Assembly (NCBI GenBank): GCA_025529335.1
Contig: JAMYHX010000343.1
Span: 1-46,710, forward strand
Reading direction: 5' to 3'
Origin: Rhizopus sp. PT2906
Taxonomy: Eukaryota > Mucoromycota > Mucoromycetes > Mucorales > Rhizopodaceae
Length of the DNA: 46,710 nt
Positions 1-11,657 of the stretch are shown here, piece by piece (the first letter of the stretch is position 1; the number at the start of each line of letters is the position of its first letter). A program made the position numbers and the translations under genes. The notes beneath the pieces are model-generated. The model was not told the DNA's origin. It did no database searches and worked only from the letters and a program-made list of their open reading frames with translations.

Positions 1-330
1 TTTACGCAAATAATTTTTTTATTTTATGACAACATTTTATAAAATTAATGTCAATAATTAATAAAAATACAGTATTGTCTAGATAGGAGCATTATCCATC
101 ACGAGACAATGACCTTTCATGTGCGGATACCGGTTCATTTCATCCATCGTAGCTTTTAGAAAGCTGATATAGTGTCCCGTAGCCGTTCCTTTGCTCATTT
201 GCCCAACGCCATCTTCCCGCTTTCTTTTTTTATTAGATGAATTGATTTTCCTTCAGGGCGAATTGATTTTTCGTACAACCTGAATTCTTCTTCTTCATTG
301 GGCGAATTTACTTTCCAGAAAGAGTGTATA
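1..330. mobile_element. 3' part of a DNA transposon with terminal inverted repeat (copy 1, cut by window edge)
   Basis: Positions 1-75 are identical to 28592-28666. Positions 301-330 are the reverse complement, with 28 of 30 bases matching, of the repeat that starts at 28069 and again at 46636. So 301-330 is the right terminal inverted repeat and the element continues left, outside the window. The outermost bases read TATA, which fits a TA target duplication of the Tc1/mariner type, but this is inference. No transposase coding sequence is visible here, so this part is non-coding. Confidence 0.75.
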
Positions 331-517
331 TAAAAACAAGAGTAGAAAGAGAGAAAAGAAAGAAAATAAGAGAAAGCATTTAAGCTGTCTATGATTAATG
401 TATTTTAGGAATACTATAGATTATTGATGTCTTGTGCCCATTTTTTTTAAGAGATATCACTTGCAAAAAGATTTTGCAGTAAGAAACGTGACTTTTAAGA
501 GCAGCGGTCTTCATTTA

Positions 518-552
<35 letters not shown>

Positions 553-645
553 CGTCAACTTTAATTGCATACATAAAAAAATAAAATAGATTGATTACAC
601 TCTTGATAGATTATTGCTTACATAAACAACACAAAACAACAACAA
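331..645. other. Upstream region of the WHIM/PHD gene, with a long poly-A tract
   Basis: No gene seen. It lies between the transposon end and the first ATG. It contains an uninterrupted run of about 33 A at 519-551, which could be a retroposed tail or simple slippage. The last 30 bases before the ATG are rich in ACA/CAA, usual for a fungal leader. Confidence 0.5.
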
Positions 646-2920
646 ATGAACGAGACTTTACCAAATATTACTGAATTACGAAACAACATTGACTTTGCTT
701 CCATTTCACAATTCTTTCATACATTTCAATCTGCTTTTCATCCCTGGCCGACATCTACTCAACAGTTGATATATCGTACAAGAATAGAATACGGACAAGA
801 ATATGTATTTGAAACAGAGGTAAAGAAAGAAAACAATAAAAGAAAGAAAAGGATCGATTGTGCAACAATTGCATTCATCCTTTTTTTTATTTGCATAAAC
901 ACTCATATTTTACTATTAGGACCTTGAGCGCATGTTTTTGGATTATTCTGAAAGATCTCGTCTAGAAGACTTGATTGTACGCATGTTACGCTTATTGACT
1001 CGTAATCGATTTATAAAGTAATTATACATATAGACTCTTTTATATATTTCGTCGACTCATTATTCATAGTTCTTCTACTTGGCAAACCTATTTTGCCAAA
1101 GAATTCGATAAAAGAAAACCCGATATGACAAACCCATTCTATAATCAGCAAGAATCAATACAAACGACTGATAATCCAAGCATGTTGGACTTCTTTCAAT
1201 TGTCACTCGAAACAAGAGTACACTTGTTATATCTACTATGTGAAGTAAGTTTATGCTTATAAATATTTGAATTTAGACAACTTATTCTCATATACATATA
1301 TAGTGGCAACTAGATGATCCAGAAAGATTCCGTGAACATTTGGATAGCGAAGAAGGATCAGCACAGTGGGTGGGTGCTTTAGAAACACTTGTCTGTTTGC
1401 TTTTACTAAGAGAATATTAGAGAGTGGATCCTATTGGATATGACAGTAAAGGTGCTACTCTTTGGTTGTTTGATGGTTGTGTTGTCCTTTTTATTATTTA
1501 TTATTATTTACTTATTCCTTTATTCAGATAACAGACTCTATATGGAAACACCAAAACCATCTGTTAAACTTCGTAAAAAGAAGAGTCGACCTGCTTACAA
1601 GGGCACATCACGTAAAAGTTCACGTAGGGCTGTTGCAAAAAAGGAACCTGATCAGGATATGGATGAAAATGAACAAGAATGGATACCATGGAAACTGGTA
1701 AGAATATAAATGACTTTAGTAGAAACAAGCTGATTTCCCTCCTTTTTTTTTTAGATATGTTACTCAAAGCAAGATTGGGAACAGATTGCTTCGAGATACG
1801 AACATAGCGACCATGCTGATGAAAAACGGTTTTATAATTTACTTGTTAATGACCTAGTGCCCAAGGTGTTACCAATACTAGAAGAACGAGAAAGAGAAAT
1901 CAAGAAACAAGAGGCTATTATCCATCGCAAGCGAAGCTCGCGTATCATGATTAGAGAATTAGAAGCATTGGAAAGAGCTTCGAGTAGTGAACCTGAATTT
2001 GACTTTAGTTCTCCTGGAGTCAAGACAAGATCGTCCAACAGAATTGAGCAAAATCCTTTGGATAAAGAGCGTAAAGAGAAGGAAAATTTAGCAAAAGCAA
2101 GAGAAGAACGTGCGTTGGAACGTGAAAGACGTCTGATGGAACGTGAATATCGTGCATTGATTCGTGAGAAAGGTCAAAATGAGAATGATATAGAAGAATC
2201 ACCCATGGCAGAGGAAAGAATCGCTAATGATAACGTCAAAAAGAAGAGAAAAGAAAAGTTTGATGAATATGGTAACCCAATACCTAAAAAGAAGAGAGGA
2301 AGAAAACCAAAGAATAAGTCTGCAGAAGACTGGTTTTTCAGCTGCATCTGTGGAGTTTCTGGTAGAAATTTGGCAAGTATATCAAATCAAGTCATGATTT
2401 GTATCTCTAATAAAAAAAATAATAGGATGATGGCACACCAATGATTGCTTGTGAGAAATGTGACACCTGGCAGCATATTCAATGTCTACAGCAGTCTGGA
2501 CAAGTGGATAAAAATGCGAATCAACTAGAAGAAGTGTCATTTATTTGCCAATCATGCTCTACTAAAGAAGAAGACATGGATATTGATATTGAAGAACACG
2601 ATGATAAACAGAAAGTAGATACATCCTTTGTTAATACAACTGCCCTTAACTACAGTACCCAAAACCCACAACCTGTGAATATACTTCCGTCTCATTTTAG
2701 AGAATTACGGCCAAACCTTGTTACTGAACAAGTATTTCCAATTCAGTCCATGTTGCTTCATCAGCACACTCTACAGCCTGCTCCCCCAATAGTCCGTGAT
2801 ATACAACATCAGTCGACATATCCTCAGCAGACTACACTCATGTCACAAGACTCATCTACAACTGATAACAAGCCTGTGATGAATCAATTAAACAATCAAG
2901 ACAGAATAGATAATAACTAA
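646..2920 (+). CDS. WHIM/DDT and PHD-finger chromatin protein
   Basis: Predicted nuclear chromatin-associated protein of 616 aa from eight exons: 646-819, 920-1017, 1070-1244, 1304-1369, 1421-1475, 1528-1697, 1755-2372 and 2426-2920. The N-terminal half carries a DDT/WHIM-like helical module: ETRVHLLYLLCEWQLDDP is a WHIM1-type segment, and WLFDDNRLY, formed across the exon 5/6 junction, is the signature seen in ISWI-partner and PHD/WHIM proteins. Next come a basic linker, a charged coiled-coil-like stretch (EREREIKKQE and similar), basic KKKRGRKPK (AT-hook/NLS-like), then a PHD finger starting at CICG and continuing with CEKCDTWQHIQC. The C-terminal 100 residues are low-complexity and Gln/Thr-rich. 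The intron before the PHD core must use a GC donor to keep frame. WHIM modules in ISWI partners read linker DNA and nucleosome spacing; PHD fingers read histone tails. The exact complex is not known. Confidence 0.85.
2373..2425 (+). other. GC-AG intron inside the PHD finger
   Basis: The donor is TTG|gcaagt and the acceptor aatag|GAT. Only this pair joins CICGVSGRNL to DDGTPMIACEKC in frame; the nearby GT donors give an immediate stop. GCAAGT is the usual strong form of a GC donor. Confidence 0.75.
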
Positions 2921-3654
2921 TATAAGAGTCTATTTTTCAATAGATTCCAATGAAAAATAGATACACACTTTATCAAACATATATATATATATATATAGTA
3001 ATAATATATACATATAAACTCCCATTCTTTGTTGTAAATAGTAACGCAGCAGTAGAAATGATGACAATGGTTTATTCATTCTCGCCTTGAGTAACCTTTC
3101 TTTTTATCTTTTTATGCAGATTACATTTCTTCCTTTCTTTTATCTATTCTTGTTAAATAAGAAGAGTGCATTTATGCTAAATCGATCAGGTGACCTGCAT
3201 CTTTTAATGAATAGAAAAGATAGAAAAAAAAAAGATTGAGAGAATAACAAAAAATAAAAACTGCCTTTTATAACCAAAAGAGTAGTTTGATTTGGTGGGA
3301 AACCCAAATGAGGCATTGCTTGGGTGTGTGCTGTTTCTCTTATGAGGGCATGTACCACGTGATGACTTTATATTTGTATTTTTTTTCTTTGGTTTAAAAA
3401 ATAAAAAAAATAGTAGCAATAATCTGTCTTTTTTCTCTCTCTTTTTTCCTCTTTTATTTTTTTTATTTTCCTTCCTTTTTTACACTTTTTTTTTAAAGCA
3501 AAGTGAACAAAACACTCTACAAAATAAAGAAGGGAAAAGGGATATTTTGACAAAGAAGCAATATAAAAAAGGAGAACTAAAGACCAAAAATATAAAGAAT
3601 ATATCTTTTTCTTTTATAATCAACATACATTTATACATCAAAAGAAAAAAGAAA
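2921..3654. other. Intergenic region: 3' end of the PHD gene and promoter of the phosphatase gene
   Basis: No gene seen. It has a short TA repeat at about 2980-2997, pyrimidine-rich stretches at 3430-3495, and a CACGTG E-box at 3356-3361, about 300 bases before the phosphatase ATG. Small open frames here are low-complexity Lys/Phe artefacts of the A/T-rich sequence. Confidence 0.5.
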
Positions 3655-5035
3655 ATGTCTCAAACAGAGACAATCCAAACAGATAGTAAAAATATAACCA
3701 ACAGTGACAACAGTACTTTACAACAGCCATCAGAATCTCTAAAAACGAAAAAAGGTATATATATATATATAAAAGTGTGTGTATGACAAAATAAATAATG
3801 CCTACTGTTATATATAAAAAAGAAAAGGGAAAGAAGCAAGTAGATCCAGAATATGTCAAATCACCCATCAGAAGTAGTAATGGCAACAGTAGGCCATCTT
3901 CAACAGGATCACTAAAGCCTTTTCAAAAGGGGGGCTTCCTATCATTATTATTATGTTGTACAGTTGGAGCAGGTTCTTTTCTCGACAATAGCGATAAATC
4001 TTCAATTAACAACAAAAAGAATAGACATCATAAAGAAAAGCGACAACCAAATACTGATACAAAAGTAGCCCCACCCATTCCTTCTTCGCCATCTACTACG
4101 ACTACGACCACATCTCCCGTGACGGAACAGTCAGCAGAAATAGAGAGCTCAGATCATGTTGACTCGAATCATTTAAAGAACGAACACGAAGATATACCTC
4201 AATCCATGACTCCTACTTCATCTCCTGGCCCCCAATCTGAAGTAAGTTTATATATATATAAAAGGTGAAGTGGAATGCTTATACTTTTTATAGGGTCCGA
4301 TTGTATGGCTACTACCTCCATTGTCCAATGAAGATAAAGAGAGAAAATGTCTTGTTCTTGATCTGGATGAAACATTAGTACACAGCTCATTTAAAGTAAA
4401 ATTATATCTACAGAAGGAATTACATTACTCATGTTAATATTAGATCATTCCAAATCCTGATTTCATTGTACCTGTAGAAATTGATAATCAATACCACAAT
4501 GTATATGTATTAAAACGACCAGGCGTTGATGAATTTATGAGAAAGATGGGAGAAAAGTATGAGATTGTAGTATTTACAGCTAGTTTGGCCAAGGTATGTT
4601 TGATTTATGAATCCTATTCCTTAATAACCCCATATTATTATAGTACGCAGATCCTGTGCTAGATATGCTAGACGTTCACAAGGTGATAAAGCATAGATTG
4701 TTTAGAGAATCATGTTATAATCATAAAGGGACTTATGTAAAGGTAAAGTGTTTTATCTATATATAAAAAGTCAATTTCTTTATTTATACATTCAATAGGA
4801 CTTGTCACAATTGGGTCGTAATCTCGCATCTACGCTCATACTCGATAACTCACCTGCAAGCTATATATTCCATACATCCAACGCTGTACCTATTTCAACT
4901 TGGTTTAATGATCCTCACGACACTGAATTAACTGATTTAGTTGCCTTTTTAGAAGATTTAACTGTTGTTGATGATGTACAATTAGTATTAGATAACTCAA
5001 TTTATTCTAATACCACTGCAACCACCATTACTTGA
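3655..5035 (+). CDS. PSR1: Psr1/SCP-type (HAD, FCP1-like) protein phosphatase
   Basis: Predicted Ser/Thr phosphatase of the NLI-interacting/CTD small phosphatase family, 368 aa, six exons: 3655-3754, 3823-4241, 4294-4395, 4444-4593, 4644-4742 and 4799-5035. The catalytic DxDx(T/V) motif is seen as LDLDETLVHSS; the second aspartate acts as acid/base in this family. Further core motifs are KRPGVDEFM, VVFTASLAKYADPVLD and LILDNSPASY, all in the expected order and at usual distances. The N-terminal half is Ser/Thr-rich and disordered, with a hydrophobic Cys-containing patch (LSLLLCCTVG) at about residues 87-96. In yeast Psr1/Psr2, N-terminal cysteines are palmitoylated and hold the enzyme at the plasma membrane, where it acts in salt-stress signalling with Whi2. 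The same role here is inferred from domain order. The exon 1/2 junction is the least certain because the intron end is A-rich. Confidence 0.9.
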
Positions 5036-5940
5036 TTATAATTTATGTCTTTCCCCTTTTGCTATTACTATTACTACACTTACTTCCTCTCTTTTCGTTT
5101 CTTAGCATACCCCATTTTCCCCCCCTCTTTTTTTGATTCTCTTTTACTTTATCTTACCTCTGCCCCTTCCTTTTATTTCATATTAAAAAATATTTTAAGC
5201 AAACATATATATGATGTTTTTCTTTATATATAAAAAAAATATATTGGCAACATAATAAATAAACTGATTCAGGTAGCATAACATCTCTCTCTCTCTTGCT
5301 CCCTTCAATGGCACTCTATTTGCATGACGATGACAGACAATCAGCCAGGAAACATAATAGAGATTATGCCATTTTTTGACAGGAGCTTTACAATGTCTTC
5401 AGATCAACAACAATAAAGGAGATCATTATTGATTACCACGTAAGCTATAGTCTTTTTGATATATCATTACAAGGTGATGTATTTATCACTGATAGTAAAA
5501 CCATAAAGCGATCTTGTCATTCAATAAATAAAGAATAAACTGATAATTCCAAGTAAGCTGAACGCTTTTTTTTTTTATCTTGGAAGCGACAAAGTGAATC
5601 TCCTGAGGTTAAAATAGGAGGATAACTAACAGTATCAACGGCAAACATTTAGATAATATAAGGAGACTTTGTTTTCATCTCCTTTATCAGATCCTTCCGT
5701 ACATCTCATTAATTTTCACTTCTCTTTTGCTTTGAAATAAGGAACATTCATCTTTTAGTTTGTTTTAAACGCTTTGAGAAAACACCCATAAAAGTAAGAT
5801 TCATGTATACTATATGTCACAACGTTATTCATCGCACTGCTATTGTTTTTTTTTAAGGCTTAATTCCTACTATAATCAACCTACTACTTTAATTTCTTAT
5901 TAATTATATTCTGGTGTCATAAGGGGGATAAACAACGTTT
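5036..5940. other. Intergenic region between phosphatase and formin genes
   Basis: Nothing gene-like seen in about 900 bases. It holds the phosphatase 3' end (pyrimidine-rich 5045-5180), a short CT repeat near 5284-5297, an A/T-rich core, and the formin promoter and leader. Confidence 0.5.
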
Positions 5941-8900
5941 ATGCATCAAAAGAAAAAAAGTGATTGTATGCTGGATGTACCAGTAACCATCGCTCCAAGA
6001 AATAAATCAATCTCATCAGCCTCGTCAAAACCCTCGAGTACACCTATCAGAAGGACAATGTCTTCACCTTCTAGTGATCTTCAAAATAACCCACCTCAAC
6101 CCATCAAGTTTCCAGAAGCTTTAAAAAAGCAGCCTGCCTCTAGAACTCCCATTTCCACAAACTTTAACACCAAGAACAGCAAGGCGTTATCCTTGACACA
6201 GAATACACGTATGAGCAAACGAACATCGAGCGTCGATAACTTTCAAAAATCTGTAAACTCTGGTATACGTATGACAGCGTCCTCCAGGTTCAGTAAGAAT
6301 CTTTTGCCAACTTGGCTAGCAAAAAGCAATCCCACCACAGCACCAGTAAACGAATCTATTGACCATTCCTTGACACAGTCCATTTCGGATAATCCTCAAG
6401 ATACAAATGCATCAGAGAGCACGATTATTAGTCAGTCAGAAAATGATAATCTTTCTAAAAGTACACCTGTAAATGTTATAGATGATGCTAATAACTTTTC
6501 TGAAATATTCGAAGATCTTCTTGTACGGTATTATTATAAGATATACGCAAATATGTCCTTTATTTAAACCCCTAACTGTAGAATGAACTTAATATGAAAG
6601 AATCGCAAAAAGAGAAATTAAGACAGCTACCTCATGATCGCAAATTATATTTACTTCAACAAAATCAACACATAAAGAAAACCACAAACAATAGCAAGTC
6701 CTCCACAAAGAGCATTCCGTCGTCCAATTCTACCACTAGTCTTTTTCAACCCAAGACAACAAAACAAAAGGCATCCCTGAAAAAGAGCGAAACATCTGCA
6801 CGACTTTCTGTATCAGGAAAAACACCAACACCCCTCAAAGATTCAGAAGATATGGATAAATCACACGGCACGTGTATTTCTTCATCATCCCCCAAAACAA
6901 CAAGGTCCAACGATAGCACTTGTTCTACTGTATCTAAAAGTAACTCAACACGAAGGGAGGAGAAGAGGAATTTGGTGTCTGGTAAACCGAGTGGAACGAT
7001 GTCAAAAGCAATGCAAAACATGCGCAGTACAAGAGAAAATATACTTGATGGAAGGGCAGCGACTTACAAGTTCTCTCGTAAGAACCTAGCAAACTTTAAT
7101 AGCACCAGATCAAAGGTAGGCTCGATGATTATGGAATTTGATGCGCTTGCATATAAGCAAGAAGATGCAGTGACTGACGAATCAGCTGCTTGGCTTCTAC
7201 TCGACAACACAACGCTGCCTCGTCATGCAAATAAAAGCAACCAACAGCAGCGTCCGTCATTAAACAATCTCTTTTCCAAACCCACAGCGGACTCTGATCC
7301 AGTTGCTCTAGTGTCAAGCAGCTATGTGTACCAAAGTTTAACACGAAGAGATGCATCGCATTTGGCCAGCTTGGTAGCATCAGAGGACAGAAACAAACTC
7401 GGCCGCGACAGAGACAATCCATATTTTTATGTGGAAAAACTCAGAAATAGGTAACTATCATTTAAATATGCCTTCAGCTAAAATCCCTTATATTATTACA
7501 GCAGGAATTTGTCTATTGATGCATTGACAAGATACATTGCATCACTAAAGGCTACTCTAAATAATGTAAATGAATTATGGGTTAATGAATTTCTGTCCAA
7601 ACGTCATGACGGCCTGGACGCACTTGAGACAGTCTTTGGAAAACTTGTAGCCAAAAAAACAAAGTAAGAGGCATAAAACATACTGTCTTGAGCTTGTATA
7701 AACACGTCTTTTTTTTTTCTAATAGAAAAAAGGGTAATTTAAGACTAACAGAAAGTGAAGAGCAATGCTTGCTTGAATGTATTCATTGTATCCATGCCCT
7801 CGTTAACTACAAGGTAAGTCTGGACATGATACAGGAAATATATCTTTTAAAGACATTTCATAAATATACTCATTTCTTTTGATTACATAGGCAGGTTACG
7901 ATCAAATAATGATGCGCCCAGAATTACTGCATTTATTGCTTGTATTCCTGTTTGCAAGCACAGCATCACTCTCGTTAACAATTCAAACAAATGCCCCTCC
8001 ATCAAAAAAAGCGTCCCTAACGAACCTAGGATCCCAATTGTTATCTGCAGCTGTTAAAAGCGAAGCAAGGCAAAGTAAATCTGTATTGACTAACAATGCA
8101 GCCAAAGATGGTAACTCGGTTGCTGATGGTGAACAAGGGCTCCATATAACGTTTGAAGCGTGTACACTTATTTTTGGGATATTTTTTTCTATCTGCTCAA
8201 TCTCTTCAGACGGCTACGAATTGGTATTGCTAGTTTTATCTGAAGTAAAAGATGAAAAGTATCGATTTGAAAAATTATTACAAAGCCTCTATGAGCTCGG
8301 AAGCTCCCTTGAAAACAAAGCTACAAAGCCATCACGCCAAACAGATGATCAATACAGCCTCATGGTGTTCAGCTGCATTACTGCAGGGCTCAACTTGTGC
8401 TGCACGATTGTTCAGACGCCAGCTTCACTGGAGAGACGAAGTGCACTTCGAGAAGAAATTGAAAGAAGAGGGCTAAAGGATTATATTGAGAAGCTGTTGA
8501 AACAGAGAAGTATGTTGCCAGCAGCATTACAAAGCTGTATAGACAATTATATGAAGCAGAAGAAAGTGGATGAGGATCAGATACGAAAGCAAGAAAACCT
8601 CAAGAGGCAAAGTATACTCCAGTTGTAAGTATATTATGCATTTATTAGATATCATGCTGATCATATACCCATAGTCAACCGCACGATATGATGGCATCGG
8701 CATTAAACTCTTTCCAAAAAGATCCAGAGTTGTATTATTTGGTTGTCGATAGTGTAAATGAACTCATGTCGGTAGGGGTTCATCAGATCTCTACTGACAA
8801 ACAGTTTGTAAAAGATGTCTGGTGTGTGGTTCATACACTGGCTAAACATTTAAAGCCAATAAAGACAAATGGCATGTTTTATATAAAAGAGTTGTTGATA

Positions 8901-11312
8901 ACGCGCGTATACTAACTCTTTTTACTTTTTTTTAAAAAAAAAAAATAGACGAAATACACTTTGCACTGCGTCAGTTCATCCCATCTATTGAGCCTGTTAT
9001 TGGAAAGCTTCCGTTTACAACCAACACAGAAAGGATCGGTAAGAATTTGGTTACAAATGCTGCAAGTGATGCTCCTGCAAATGCCTCTGCTGCTGCTTGC
9101 AAATCAGACGATCATTTAGAAGACATTGAGGGACTACGAAATATGGTGGAGGAATTAAAAGAAAGCGTGAAAAAGAATCAAGAATCTATGGCAAAGATAC
9201 GAAGAGAGAAAAACGAGTTACTCATGAAAGTCTCCAAGGCAGCTGCAGATATAAAAGAAAGAGATGATCGTATCCTGGCTATTGAAGCGGAAAATCAAAG
9301 ACTAGTTAAAGAACACCAGAAAGTGTTACTTAAAGGTAATGATGTGCAACAGAACCAAGATGAATCAGTCCCTAGGCAATCAGAATCAACATCTTCAGCA
9401 GTTCTCCATGAGTCAGAGTCAACATTATCCTTGCCGTCACCGCCACCCCCTCCTCCTCCTCCTCCACCACCACCACCACCACCACTTCCATCATCCAACG
9501 CATTATCCATGCCTACTCAGGCTGATATATCCAAGCAATCTATAATCCGAAAGCGAAACCTTGTACGTAAAGATCCATCAAACCGTTCTTCGAGATATTT
9601 GCATCCACTTGCCTTGAATCTATGCTTCTCTGATCTAAAATCGCTACAAAAGAATTCGACCTCAACTTCATTATTGTCTACTATAAACAATTTGACCGAA
9701 AGTCACCAAAGTGTAGAGTCGCCTTGCTTGATCGAGCAAGATTTTGTTAAACGACCTGCTGTACCCATGAAGCAATTCTTTTGGTCCAAGCTATCCAAGG
9801 ATAAAATCAACAATACGGTCTGGGAAGAGATATTTGAGCCATCTTTAACTGAATCTATGAGTTCTGACAGCAGTAGCGATGAACTTGAAATGGATGGTAC
9901 ACTTGAGTTAGATACAACTGAATTGGAAAGACTGTTTAAAAAGAACACAAATTTAAACAATAATAATAACAGCAAAAACCAGCAAATACAGACCCGAAAA
10001 CAGCATTTGATCACACTATTAGAATTTAACCGTGCTAACAATATAGCCATCATGTTGGCAAAGATAAAACTGCCATATTCCGAGATTAGAGACGCTATAT
10101 GGAATATTGACGATACAAAGCTCACAATTGACAATTTGATTGCTATTAGACAGTATATTCCTACAAAAGAAGAGATTGAGATAGTCAAAGAATACCAAGG
10201 CGATGTTAATATGCTTGGCAATACGGAAAGATATTTTAGAGCAGTAAGTTTAAATTCTAGGACATAAGCATGAGTACCAAAGCATTAAGTTAGATAATGT
10301 ATATTCCACGTTTGGCAGATCGGTTGAACTGTATGATCTTCCGTCGCCGGTTTGATCAAGAACTGCAAGAAATTTTACCAGAGATGGATATAATACAGCT
10401 AGCTGTAACAGAACTCAAAGAAAGCAAAAGGTTTAAACATGTGCTAAAGGTAAACTAGTATGCTTTGTTAGACCAATACTAAGGCTAAATTAGACTGTGC
10501 TTGCTATCGGTAACTATTTGAACGGACAAACGGTGCGCGGTAATGCGGTTGGGTTCCATATTGACGCACTTTTGAAGGTATGTTTTTATAAAGATAATTC
10601 TGGAATTTAACTCTTATTATTTTCAAAAGATGAGAGACACAAAGGCAGAAGGTGAAGGTGTGAGTAATGTTCCTACCTTGCTGCATTACTTGGTTCATTT
10701 TCTGTCAAAGTCCGACGATGATGTTTTAAACTTTAAGCAAGATATCTCACACCTTGCAGCGGCAGCCAAGTGTAAGTTTAGTATAAATATATATATATAA
10801 ACTCTTTCTAATACCATTTTAGTATCACCGCCTATTATCTTTGCATCAGTGAATGCACTTGGAGGAGGCTTAGTTCAGATTAAAGAAGAGTTGAGTGCGA
10901 GTAGAAGAAAGGTGTCAGAACATCAAATAGATAGATTCGTGGAAGCAATGGAGGTGAACTAGTTGTATAAAGTATAAAGATATATATTAACTCTATCATT
11001 AGGAGTTTGTTCTAGAGACAGAACCGATTATTGAAGATTTGAAGCATATGGCAAAAGATGTTGAAGATAAGCTGAAAGAGGTGATCATGTATTATGGAGA
11101 AGATCCAACCATGGTCAAATCTGAAGAATTCTTTCAGATTATAGCAAGCTTTTCTGATTCATTTGAGGTAAGACCATGACGTGTATAGTGAAACATGATC
11201 TCAATTGTACTTGTGTGACTAGAAAGCCCAAACTGAAATACACGAAGCCCGAGAAAGGGCACTGCGACGACAACGACAAGTGGAAATACAACAAAAGACG
11301 ATTTGTCAATAA
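5941..11312 (+). CDS. Diaphanous-related formin (actin nucleator)
   Basis: Predicted 1564-aa formin from 13 exons. It nucleates and elongates unbranched actin filaments at growing tips and septa. Residues 1-190 are Ser/Thr-rich and basic. A GTPase-binding segment follows (FEDLLNELNMKESQKEKLRQ, spanning the first intron), then FH3/armadillo helices, a coiled coil, an FH1 segment that is essentially one proline run of about 15 residues near residue 1040, and an FH2 domain from about 1146 (AVPMKQFFWSKL) to about 1530. FH2 hallmarks seen include IPRLADRLNCMIF and TVLAIGNYLNG. The C-terminal tail (AREREALRRQRQ-like, ending at 11312) is basic, but I do not see a clear DAD leucine motif. The exon ending at 7450 meets a CAGCAG acceptor, so two in-frame junctions differing by one residue are possible. 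The intron at 8872-8948 needs a GC donor, or else a GT donor at about 8903 paired with an AG at 8978. Fungal relatives are Bni1/SepA. The single FH1 run suggests few profilin sites. Confidence 0.92.
9440..9486 (+). repeat. FH1 proline run (CCN repeat)
   Basis: A run of CCN codons encodes about 15 consecutive prolines in the formin. The run mixes CCC, CCT and CCA, so it is less prone to slippage than a pure repeat, which suggests selection on the protein. It is the only obvious profilin-binding stretch in this formin. Confidence 0.85.
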
Positions 11313-11657
11313 AGTCAACTCTATAATGAAAAAGTATAAACACACATATTTATTCTTAAACAAAGTGCTTGCCCTAAATAGCTTACTAATAAAAAAACTG
11401 TGTTAAAACGAATACGATTTTGGTGCCTAATGAAAGTTTGGCGCACTTTTTTATTATTATTATTTTTATAAAGAACCGGGACAATTTTTAGTTTCTCCTT
11501 TTTTTTTTTTTTTGCAACAACAACAGCAGCAGCAGCAGCAGCAGCAGCAACAGCGGCAACAACAATAATAGTAATATAATATAATAATTGTTGTAGTATC
11601 AGTATCAGTAGTAGTAGTAGTAGTAGTAGTAGCAATAGTACACCCCCTATTATTAAA
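11313..11657. repeat. Formin/Rab intergenic region with CAG and AGT microsatellites
   Basis: The interval between the formin stop and the Rab ATG contains a run of 13 T (about 11501-11513), a CAA/CAG repeat (11514-11565) and an AGT repeat (about 11605-11632). The last ends only 25 bases before the Rab ATG. Whatever part is transcribed is the Rab 5' leader. No other gene is seen; open frames on the opposite strand are poly-Ala and poly-Leu artefacts of the repeats. Confidence 0.7.

Noticed and set aside
2973..2999. TA repeat as possible regulatory or mobile element
   Set aside because: Short simple repeats of this type occur in many introns of this window.
3368..3786. Small Lys/Phe-rich frames around 3.4-3.8 kb
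   Set aside because: Low-complexity A/T sequence before and at the start of the phosphatase gene; one of them contains the real first exon in extended form.
9703..10221. Minus-strand open frame of 172 codons opposite the formin FH2
   Set aside because: Hydrophobic Ser/Leu-rich shadow of coding DNA; the plus strand carries recognisable FH2 motifs.
11500..11640. Interrupted trinucleotide repeats considered as a CRISPR-like array
   Set aside because: No spacers and no constant repeat length; plain microsatellites in a eukaryotic genome.
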